Source: Hydrangea macrophylla (lineage: Eukaryota; Streptophyta; Magnoliopsida; Cornales; Hydrangeaceae). Taken from it: a stretch of 64,000 nt of DNA. Positions 54,620-64,000 of this stretch are shown here, in pieces. The position numbers and the translations under genes are program-made. The stretch is from contig CM066992.1 of NCBI GenBank assembly GCA_033977485.1, positions 105,263,450 to 105,327,449 on the forward strand, given 5' to 3'. Under the pieces are notes generated by a model. The model was given only the letters and a program-made list of their open reading frames with translations. It was not told the origin of the DNA and did not search any database. Numbering within the stretch: position 1 is the stretch's first letter; each line of letters opens with the position of its first letter.

Positions 54620-54960
54620 TCGATCATTTGTTCTTAAAAGCGGTAGACAGACGAAGGTGTCTATAACATGCAGTGGACCGGACCATTTGCCCTAAGATAG
54701 CCAGATGATCTAATCATATGTTCTTAAAAGCACTAGACAGACGAAGGTGTCTACGATTGTAGTGGACCGTTATCATTGGTTGACGTCGATAAGTCGTGGC
54801 ATAGAATGATGTACTGTTGCTTAAAGCGTTATATCCCTGTAGTGCGGTGAACTGGGTATATGTTCTTAAAAGCTGGGGATGGACTGACATAGTATCCATG
54901 ACTGCGGTGGACTGTGCATATGTTCTTAAAAGCGGTGGATGGAGCAATGGTGTATTTATA
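54620..54960. repeat. Minisatellite with TTCTTAAAAGCGGT units
   Basis: About four to five copies of TATGTTCTTAAAAGC followed by GTAGACAGACGAAGGTGTCTA or a degenerate form and GTGGACCG. Confidence 0.75.
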
Positions 54961-55657
54961 GAGTTGAACTACTGTCGAGTCTGTTCCCTTATCAGAACAT
55001 GTTGTCGGTCTTAAAAAGAGCAAGATGTTAGTAATGGATCATCAGTTTGATTAAAAGAGTTACCCTCGCTGATTCTTAATGGTTATCGTTTATAACTTGT
55101 TATAACTTCAATAGTTGATACCCTATTAGTATCTAATTCACTCAGCTTTCAGTAAGCTGGCGGCGTTTATGCCGCTGGACATTTCTAAGTTCCAGCGCAT
55201 CCTGGTTATGACCATACAGGTGAAGGACCTGCAGGCGAGGACTACTATGCCGGTCGCGATATCCCTGTGGAGGATCATCCCGACGGAGGTCAGACAGAAG
55301 AAGAATACTACGCCGAGGACTACCTCTATGCCAATTGAAGATTAGGCTAGCTGTAGTTTAATTATATTTACTGCTTTCCAGACCTTTTGTAATCAGGCAT
55401 ATGTTGCCTTGACAATTGTGCTTCCGTTGTGTTTTATTTTGATTCAAGACTCGGATGTGTAATAGTTAGTAACCTCTTTTTGACATTTAGTTATGTTTTA
55501 ACCAGAACTTAGATTTCATTCTTGCCATCTCTTTTACTTATTGTTGCTTAGTACTGCGTGGTGTGGACAATCATGTGACTTCACCAGTCACTGTCTTTGG
55601 ACCTAAAAAGGAAATTTATTTTTCTCTATTTTTGCCGTTCCGGGGCGTGACAACAAC

Positions 55658-58171
55658 ACATTACCTTAAAAAATTGGCATATGCAAATAGAAAGCAGCGT
55701 AGTAAGGCATGCAGGGAGGAAGAATAAGCATGGCATGGAGAATAAATCTGAAGCTAGTTTTCTTTTCCATCTTAATCCTTTCTTCTTCAATGTATTTACT
55801 TACGTATATTTCATGTAATATTTACTTACATTTCATATGTGTATGTATATATATTTGGATCACTACATTTCATATAGTAAAGATGCTAAAATCCTCTAGT
55901 GTCATGTTTGTGTCACGTAGACAAACGTGTACACTGTTACAATGCTAAGTGTTTCAAACTGACTAAGTATGGAATTGAAATATTAAATTTTGTACTGTCT
56001 GTTTTTAATAGGATTTCTAAAAAAAGATAGTTATATGCAAAATGAACCAATCACAGCTAAAAACAATAATAAAAAATCTACGCATTCCTTTAACAAAAGT
56101 ATACTCAAATAGAATAGGGCACGCATATATATATATATGAAATGTACATATGCATATATACAATTGAAATATATATATATATATATATACATAGGCCGAC
56201 TCTTAAATGGATGTCCGTTTACAGATTTCACTTTTAGCGACGAAAATATGTTGCTAAGAAAGGAGCAACACCGTCGCTAAAGGTGTGATTCACCTTTAGC
56301 GACGAATTTTTCATTGCTAAAAGCGGCAGTCTGCACCAGATTCTCCGTATATATATACATATATATATATATATATGTAATCTATAAAATATATAAATGC
56401 ACTGATCCCTATAAGTGTTTTACACTTTTATCAATCAGTACACTTTTACTTAAGTGATTTCTTAGAGTTTAAATAACATTGGTATGTCACTCTTTTTTTT
56501 AGTTGGTTCATGAGAGTCCTACCTTTTTTTTTTTTTTGGGGGGGGGGGGGGGGGGGATATTATGTTCATGATTATATGTCACATTAATTACTACTGAGTT
56601 TTCTTTTGGTGGACTAACAATTAATTGTCGGTTTCATGATAGACTCTAGGGACTATTCCCTAGATTTCTTAGGACTTTTTCTTTTCTTTTTTGGAGGCTT
56701 TCCTTCAAAGAAATTGCATTCACCTTTTTCTTAATCAGTTCTATTCTCCTATTGGGTTTTGTCTCCTATTAGTATAGTTATTCGTTTCAATCCAAATGAA
56801 TTCTCTCTCTCTATGTACTTTTGTTTCCATGGTAACAATTAAGAAGGGTCAGTGTCACAACTCGATTTTTGGAAAGTCAAATATTTAATCAAGTGCATAC
56901 CCTGACCAATATTCAACCGTTCAAAAATCCAAGGTTGCTAACCCACACCCAATTTTAAAATATCATTTTAAGAAAAACTGAATTTAAATTACTTTCATAA
57001 ACCACATGATCTCTTTTTACACAAAACTCATTTATCATCAAGCTCATTCCCAAAAATATTAAAAGAAAAATCCACAACTCAAACTTTCTCCATTCTCATT
57101 TATTACAAAATGAAAATAAACTGTTTCCCATTACATAGAAATAAAAAAAAATTATCTATTCAATCACAATAAAATTATTTGGTTACAAAAATAAACAAAA
57201 TAATTTCCAACACTACACTATCTCAGGTCAGAGCTGCTACAAACGTCCCCAAAGTCATGTTCTCAACCTTGGCTCACAATGCCAACTAAATAAAAGAGTA
57301 TCATTTAATATATAAATAATGAAAAGTAGATATCTTCAACTTCACAAACAGATCGAATGCTCCACAATGAACTCCAACTATATTATCATGCACATGTCAT
57401 CCGACTACGTTTCAAACAGAAGTGCACCCGAATGCATAACACACTCGAGTCAGTCACATGACTGGTATGAGTTAAACAAAACAACAAGTCACATACAGTC
57501 TAAGGGATCGCTTACAATCCCGTACGTCAACACAACAACAACATACAAAAGATCGGGCAGGAAAGTAGTTCTACACACCTAACGGGACAAAGGGGTAGTT
57601 TCTCTTTTAGGTGGCAGTCATATAATTCCTACCCGAACTAAAATTTCATAACCACTTACCTTTCTCAATTATGGTAGGCCAAAACCTACCCGAACAGTGT
57701 CAAAACTTTAAACATTTTTTGAATTTAGATGATGTTTTTAGGAAAAGTGTAAAACACAAAAGTTGTTCGGATCGTCATTTTACTTCAGTTAACGTGCTCT
57801 CCAGGATTCAGCAATCAGCTTCTTCCAAACGTACACTCTAATTTGAAGAATATCTAGTGCTCAGGATTGCTCCAAAATAATGAAAATGGTTTTTTGAATA
57901 ATAACAAAAGAAAGATAAATTTTCTATATGTAAAATGAGAAGAGAGAATACTATTTATAGTAGACAAACTGTCCAATAGTCATTTTATTAAAAACAGATT
58001 TAATAGCCTCTAACAGTCATATTTTTAATACAAGAGTTAATAGATTTAATAGCCTTCAACAACCATATTTTTAATACGAAATATTAGTCATATCAATGTA
58101 AATGACTTTGCTCGAATTTTTGAAATAAAAGCCCAATGCCCAATTAAGAGGAAACCAACAATTCAAACATA
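55658..58171. other. Gene-free region
   Basis: At 56232-56315 there are three or four copies of a TTTAGCGACGAA word in both orientations, as in subterminal repeats of DNA transposons. A 14-T plus 21-G homopolymer lies at 56524-56558. TGTCACAACTCG at 56853 looks like an LTR start, but I find no matching end. (TA)n tracts flank these. Confidence 0.45.
56524..56558. repeat. T-run joined to a G-run
   Basis: 14 T (56524-56537) followed by 21 G (56538-56558). Confidence 0.9.
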
Positions 58172-58559
58172 GAGCATCTCCAACCGAGGTGCCAAACTTT
58201 GTTATGTCAAATTTATTTGAAGAATATGTAGCAAATTGGCATATAAAAATTTGACATAACCATACCTACATGTTTCACCCAATATGTCAAAATTAATTAT
58301 TTAATGATATTTAATTAATATTACCATTAGAATTCTCGGAAAGCCAAGCCAATACACTACAACATTTTGAAATTTGGGAAAATTATGATCAAATCCTTAA
58401 TTAAAGGGTCAAAAAGTATTAAGTGGCCATTTTTTTTTGTCTTTATTCAAAAGTCTCTATAAGGCAATGGTAGGAATTTGGTGACCAAGAGCCCACGCGC
58501 CCCCCCTCCCCCCCTCCCAAATTTCTCAGCCACTCACGCGGTGTGAGTGGCTGTACAAT

Positions 58560-58990
58560 AGCATTCCTAAATTCAAAAAATGTTTCAAAACTTTAAACCT
58601 CCATAACTTTTGATCTACAACTCCATTTTTTACAAATTTTATACCGCTGGAATCGTGTCGACGAGAGCTACAAAACTAGTACCATTGTTGATATGTTTTG
58701 AACAAATTTTTTTTTTTCAATTTGAAGAAATTTTGAAAAAAATAGAGTTTTGTGAAATTTCACAAAAGTAGTTTTGTGAAAATTTTGTGAAATTTTCAGT
58801 TACACAAGGCATGTAAGATTTTGATTTTGATTTTTTTTTGCTCAAAACATATCAACAATGGTACTAGTTTTGTAGCTCTCGTTGACACAATTCCAACGGT
58901 ATAAAATTTGAGAAAAATGGAGTTGTATAAAAGTTATGGAGATTTAAAGTTGCAAAATATTTTTTGAATTTAGAATATCATACGGTACAG
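58560..58990. repeat. Inverted repeat with about 165-bp arms
   Basis: Left arm about 58565-58730, with ACAAAACTAGTACCATTGTTG. Right arm about 58830-58985, with CAACAATGGTACTAGTTTTG. The loop of about 100 bp holds GAAATTTTGAAAAA-type words. There is no coding region. Confidence 0.8.
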
Positions 58991-59207
58991 TGCTCATACC
59001 GTATGAGTGGCTGCAAAAGCATGGCACGTGAAAATTGGGCGAGAGTGAGAAAAATGTGGGAAGTGTTTGGGTGCATGTCATTTTTGTCATTTTGTCAAAG
59101 AGCAAGGACTTTTGATTAAATGCAGATATTGAAGGTACTTTTTATTAAATTTTGAGTTGACAAGGGATATATCTCTAACTGTCCCTTGAAATTTATCATT
59201 TTTTTAA

Positions 59208-59372
59208 GGGTGATGCTATTTCCACTCCATCATTGAACTAAAGCACTCCATGGTACCATTCTTAAAGCATGTGGTACATGCATGTCATGCATTATATACA
59301 TGGTACCACATGCTCTGATAGTGGTACCATAGAGTGCATTGGTTGAATGATGGAGTGGAAATAACAATTCCC
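59208..59372. mobile_element. 165-bp hAT-type MITE
   Basis: GGGTGATGCTATTTCCACTCC and its complement at the right end. The inner part has GGTACCA inverted words. Flanked by TTTTTTAA (8 bp). Confidence 0.75.
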
Positions 59373-59558
59373 TTTTTTAATTAATAAAACTCAAATTGGC
59401 AGCATACTTTTGGGTTGCCTTTTTTGACATAGCTTGATACATGCTAATTGCCACATTAGTTTTTGACAGATCGGTTGAAAGAGATTAAAATTGCCAAATA
59501 CCACCGTTGGGCCTGGCCCGCTCATTTTTGGCAGCTCGGGTGGAATTGCTCTTTATTA

Positions 59559-60546
59559 GAGCATCTCCAATGCAAAAAGCTATTTTTTTCCATCTCAAAG
59601 CTATAATTTGACACTGCTATAGTACCAAAAAGCTATATTTTGACAATACTACTCCAATGGTAGATTTCATCTAAACTACCAAATTTTGGATCAACTACCA
59701 TTTTCCTAGTCAACTTTTACCTACCATTCTCAACGTTCATCTACAATATTGCTAAATGCTACTCTCTCAGTCCCATTTTAAGAGTCTTTGATGTCATTTT
59801 TTGATGTCTCATTTTAAGAGTCCTATTTGAAAAGTCAAAGCACTTTAATACACACTTTCCAAGTGTCCTTTATTACATACAGCTTTTTCATCTCTTTCAT
59901 TGATGTGACACTACAATTTTGAATTTCAAAAGGAGCAATATTGAAAGTTAGAAAATCTCACAAAAATCAAGATGTCCCTTTAATAAGTTGGAATTCCCAA
60001 AAGAGACTCTTAATATGGGACGGAGGGAGTAGTATGCATGTTTGTAATAAAATGTTAATCTATGAATCTCTACGACTGAATTCAACAAGAACTTAAAATT
60101 TTCATTAATCATAAAAATAAAAATAAAAAAAATAAAATAAAAAATAAAAAATTACATAATCATGGAGATGGAGGCACTCAATTATTTTGTGACTGCAAGT
60201 TACCAACAATTGGATCTTGGGTGACACTCAACCAACCATTGTAAGGAAAAATAATAAATAATAAAATTGGACATGAGAGCACAATATAAAAATTGGGTTC
60301 AAGTTTTTTATTTATAGACATTTGGGAGGGTATAAAAGTAAAGGTACAAAATATATCCATTGGTATTGCAAATATTCGTAGGGCCCACTCATTTGACAAA
60401 AGTCATTTGAGCTCTTAAATTTGACAATGTAAATGACTTTGTCATTATTTGGTAGAGCATTTGACCTAGTATTGGAGTGAGTTAAATTTGATGAGATATC
60501 ATTTTATGACTTTGGTAGTGAATTTAGTAGCCCATCGGAGATGCTC
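59559..60546. mobile_element. PIF/Harbinger-like non-autonomous element
   Basis: 988 bp with ends GAGCATCTCCAATG and CATCGGAGATGCTC, flanked by TTA (59556-59558 and 60547-60549), the usual Harbinger target. No transposase. Confidence 0.65.
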
Positions 60547-60549
60547 TTA

Positions 60550-61360
60550 TTACCTACCTAAGCATCACAATTGGTGGTGAAGTTGCATTGTATTTCACCG
60601 CTAATTACGATGAATATTTTGTAAGGGGACCCACTAAGCATCACAATTGGTGGTGACTTTAGTACGAGGGACAAATTGGTAAATCGATGGACATGTTTTT
60701 TTCTTTCTTTTTTTTTTGATGAATTAAAAAAACCTTCTTGATGAAGGAATCTCTCATGGGTACAAGTTCCTAACACAACTGAGGATGCTATGGTAATTTT
60801 ACACTAAAGTTACTAAAGTAGTTATAATTTTTGCTCATTACTAAAGTTACTAAAGTAGTTTCGTCATATTAATAATATGGTAGGGATTTTTGTCCATTTA
60901 AAATTGAACACTTTATCAATAAGGGAGGGAGAAGGTTCATATCTTCGTAGGAAATTTTAGTTATTTGCCCTCAGTTGTTTTTCAGTTAAAATGAGTGGTC
61001 CTTGTTAGATTTTGTTGTGGGCTAATATGAGACTTTGGAATTAAATTGGGACTGGAGTGTGCATGTGTGTATCCAATTCATTGAACATTTTATCAATATT
61101 TTGAGAAATTATTTAGGATTTAAAATTTAGAACGTTTATCATTACCTACCTAAGCCTCACAATTGGTGGTGAAGTTGCGTTGTATTTCAACACCAATTAC
61201 AACGAATATTTTTTAATGGGACCCACTTTAGCATCACAATTGGTGGTGACTTAGTACAAGGGACAATTTGGTAAATCGATGGACATGTTCTTTTCACTCT
61301 TTTTTTTTTTTTGATGAATTTGACCCCGGCCCAAAATATATATATATATATATATACAAA
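60550..61360. other. Gene-free stretch with a degenerate direct repeat
   Basis: 60548-60720 recurs at 61140-61320: TTACCTACCTAAGC, CACAATTGGTGGTGAAGTTGC, ATCGATGGACATGTT. The two copies lie about 592 bp apart and look like parts of a duplicated element. No gene. Confidence 0.6.
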
Positions 61361-61855
61361 GATTCTCTAAAGAGGGTCACCTCTCTTTATTAAAGAGAGA
61401 ACCTCTATTTTGGTCGTCAGATTGTGTTTAAAAATTGTGAAATAACAAAACTGCCATTAATGAAAACACGATCCGACGGTTAAAACAGAAGTCCTCTCTT
61501 TAATAAAGAGAGGGCGCCCTCTTTAGAGCCTGACTGTATATATATATATATATATATATGTAGGGTGGGGCTACATACACCACTTTTTTTTTTGCTAAAT
61601 ACACCACATTCATTCATAATTTTTTTATCTTTTAACACTGCATGGTGGTGTATTTAGCAGAAAAGATGGTGTATTTAGTCCCACCCTATATATATTGCCC
61701 TCTCTTTATTAAGGAGAGAGTCTCTGTTTTGACCGACAGATCGTGTTTAAAAACTGTAAAGTGACAAAACTGCCCTTAATGAAAACACGATCTGATGGTC
61801 AAAATAGAAGCCCTCTCTTTAATAAAGAGAGGGCGCCCTCTTCATATCTTGACTG
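61361..61855. mobile_element. Two related MITEs around a third MITE
   Basis: 61361-61536 and 61696-61855 are copies of the same foldback element (CCTCTCTTTATTAAAGAGAG ends; AAAACACGATC in the middle). Between them, 61561-61688 is another MITE with ends TAGGGTGGGGCTACATACAC and the complement. (TA)n tracts separate them. Confidence 0.75.
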
Positions 61856-62059
61856 TATATATATATATATATATATATTTGTTGATGAAAGAAAACTCTC
61901 ACGGGGACAAGTTCCAAACACAACTGAGGGTGCTACAATAATTTTACACAAAAACTACTAAAGTAATTATTTTTTTTTTCTCATTATAATATTAGTTTAG
62001 TTTCGTCGTATTTTTTATATTGGTGGATGTATACAAATTTTCTTTTAATAATACTTTTG

Positions 62060-62943
62060 CTATTTAGAGATAAAGTAGCAAAGGTGAGTGTAGAAAGTAA
62101 AATATTTTAGAATTATTTTTGGTTGCTTGACCTTTCATTTTGTACGGAGATGTAAATGAAAGGTGAGAGTTGCTAGAAAATAATATTGAATAGACACTGC
62201 TATGAAGGAAAATACTTATCAATAGGGTTGGAGAGTCTGACTGAGTCGTGTACAACACTGTCCTTAAGAGTAATTTTCGCCCCTCGGAGTTCTTGACTCG
62301 GTACAGTAAGGTCTCTTCCTTGTTCACGTGCACTCGTTGAACAAAGGGCACATAACAGCCTTGTATGTATATCAGTGATCGAAGCAGAGAGACGACAGAG
62401 AGGAACCAAATTGTTTTTCCGTGTATTCACGAAGAAGATGTGCGTTTATATAATTTTAGAAACCCGACATAATCCCATGGTCAAAGCAAACGTGGGATAT
62501 ATTTTTGGCATAATATTTTCACAACGGTTTAATTGAGATTTGGGATGAATCTGGACAGAAAAATAAAAGGAAATAATTCCAAAAAATAATTTGCAAAACT
62601 ATAGCCCAACTAGGTGAGCCCGGGATTTGCACCCCCCCCCCTGTGCGCGAGTAAGACGTGACGCGCCCAGTTAAACGATTTTCGGATCGAAACTTAAATT
62701 TCTATTGGATTTGGGCTTAGCTTGGGCTTGGCTCATGTGTGCGTGAGAGCCCACGTGTTCCAAATTATTACTAAGCCCATAATGACAAATCATATATACA
62801 CCATTCCAACTCTCTCTTCATGAGCAATGTGGGACAAGGGTCCCTATCACACTTTTGGGCAAGACCACACCCACTAGAGAGATGTAGAGAGAAAAAGTGT
62901 TTGGCTTTGAAAAACAATTAATTTGGTCTAAAAATTACAACAA
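62060..62943 (-). repeat. Possible LTR of another retrotransposon
   Basis: Read on the minus strand, a purine tract (GTGGGGGAT) is followed by TGTTGTAATTTTTAG at 62943, as at a polypurine tract/LTR border. Further in is TTGTCCCACATTGCTC. The left end is not found, so the span is approximate and the family unknown. Confidence 0.35.
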
Positions 62944-63549
62944 TCCCCCACATTTTTCAAAGACAAATTTTTTAGAAGTAACGATCGACCACTTTAGTAT
63001 ATTGCATCAGTGATGGTGTCTTTTGGACTATGAACCAACACTTAGGAAAATAAGAATTGATTCACAGAAATTTGGTGAAATTAGAATTTCTATGAACCTC
63101 ATTTCTTTGTGTGAATCAAAGTACTTATTACCCACAGTACATTTTCGATAAACAAGGCTGTTAACACGGTTTGGCACGTTTCGGTCATGTGCCGTACCTG
63201 GATTTCATAAGTGCTCTAGAGAACCTGTCTAAGTTCTCATAGGAAGCGGCCCCACTTCCACACTCATATATGTGAATTCACCAAGTATGCATTGCAACTA
63301 TACACACCACCCAATAAGGACTATGAATTCATTAAGAGTTAATACTCAACCTCACACGTTGCAGTCTACACTATCTACACCATAGGGATGAACTATAATT
63401 ATGTATAATTGATAGTGTCTCACCAAGTCAACCAGTAGTTTGTTATTACCCATATAAACTTAGCTTGTGGGATCTCCACTCATATAGGTTGGGTTACCAC
63501 TACTATTGACCTCTGTTATAGGCATAAGTCCCATCCCCTTCGATGAATT
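62944..63549. other. Non-coding stretch next to the possible LTR
   Basis: No gene or RNA recognised. It may be the 3' untranslated part of the retrotransposon at the left, since it directly adjoins its purine tract. Confidence 0.35.
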
Positions 63550-64000
63550 TGTCACGACCCATCCCACTACGCGTGGAAATAGGACACGTGGCACGCCACC
63601 AAGGCTCAACCCAAACAACAATATAACTTTACGCAGCGGAAAGAACTGTAGAACAACCCTGGGTAGTTTAAAACTTAGGAAACGTTCCCCTTTGTGTTGT
63701 AAAAATACCTTGAAATCAAAGTTATAAAAAGTTTTGGCCAAAGGAAAGCACTTCAAAAGAAAATAGTTTTGAAAACAGAGGCTCAGTCGACTGCCCCGTC
63801 GACTGCGCTAGGGTCCAGTCGACTGCTCCGTCGACTGTGTTAAGCAGAACCAAAAATACATCATACTGCAAAGGGGTCCAGTCGACTGATCTGGGGATCC
63901 AGTCGACTGCTTTTCAATCAAAGGAAGCAGTAGCTAAAATCAACAGTGTTCAGTCGACTGCCCAAGGGGTTCAGTCGACTGCTTCTCTGATATTCACTTA
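63550..64000 (-). repeat. LTR 'E', cut by the window edge
   Basis: Starts TGTCACGACCCATCCCAC, similar to the ends of LTRs A and B. From 63784 to 63983 it has about eight copies of CAGTCGACTG or CGTCGACTG. The rest lies outside the window. Confidence 0.6.

Larger units (their letters stand above)
53409..55652 (+). repeat. Solo LTR 'D', 2244 bp
   Basis: Starts TGTAATACCCTGTATTTT and ends CCGGGGCGTGACA, flanked by ACAAC (53404-53408 and 55653-55657). The end sequences match LTRs A and B in reverse orientation, so it belongs to the same group. It holds two CCAATCGATTGG clusters, a (TA)n/GA-rich stretch at about 53740-53900, and a minisatellite at about 54620-54960. Confidence 0.87.
58172..59551. 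mobile_element. Non-autonomous DNA element, GAGCATCTCCAA ends
   Basis: The left end GAGCATCTCCAACCGAGGTGCC and the right end (the complement of GAGCAATTCCACCCGAGCTGCC) are inverted repeats. It carries the foldback at 58560-58990 and a MITE at 59208-59372. The target duplication is not clear. Confidence 0.55.

Noticed and set aside
56853..58171. A sixth gypsy LTR starting TGTCACAACTCG
   Set aside because: No GTGACA/GTTACA end and no repeat of the flank GTCAG were found, so the call cannot be supported.

Overview
The window looks like nuclear DNA from a eudicot plant. The reasons are a tandem cluster of intronless SAUR genes, two intron-containing genes with plant splice signals (an organellar alanyl-tRNA synthetase and an expansin-like A gene), and a dense load of nested Ty1-copia and Ty3-gypsy elements, MITEs, SINEs, hAT elements and a small Helitron. 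The base composition is AT-rich. I cannot name the species from the sequence alone. All calls come from reading the sequence; no database search was run.

Layout. 1-20.2 kb is a tandem array of four SAUR paralogues, all on the minus strand (362-811, 2760-3203, 16512-16952, 18511-18957). Their spacing was originally about 2 kb. The second and third copies have been pushed 13 kb apart by a Copia element on the plus strand (5223-16232, target duplication TGATG). A second Copia on the minus strand (5347-10492, target duplication GTTTG) sits inside its 5' LTR, and an 822-bp hAT element sits inside its reverse-transcriptase region (13848-14669, target duplication AGCGATAT). 20.2-24.9 kb is gene-free and holds MITEs, a 198-bp Helitron and a 1.28-kb near-perfect hairpin.

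24.9-34.6 kb is one gene for a plastid/mitochondrial alanyl-tRNA synthetase. I reconstruct 13 coding exons giving 1001 residues with every phase consistent. Its third intron carries a MITE and an internally deleted Copia. 34.6-37.7 kb holds a SINE inside a MITE and a second foldback MITE. 37.8-39.4 kb is a five-exon expansin-like A gene (262 residues).

39.4-64.0 kb contains no host gene that I can support. It is dominated by a decayed Ty3-gypsy chromovirus (Tekay/Del-like, minus strand, about 42.3-52.07 kb) and related long LTRs of 2.1-2.4 kb. Two of these (43168-45614 and 45725-47879) are solo LTRs inserted into the 3' LTR of the decayed element. A third solo LTR lies at 53409-55652, and a fifth LTR is cut by the right edge of the window. 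The rest is PIF/Harbinger-like and hAT-like non-autonomous DNA elements.

The most unusual signal is that each of the five long LTRs carries a cluster of a short self-complementary word with a central CG, and the word differs by element: CCAATCGATTGG, CAGTCGACTG (two elements), CTCGAGCGCTC and TCGCGCGAGCG. Other signals worth following are a premature stop shared by two independently inserted Copia copies, a conserved promoter module across the SAUR paralogues, and an empty paralogous site that dates one MITE insertion.
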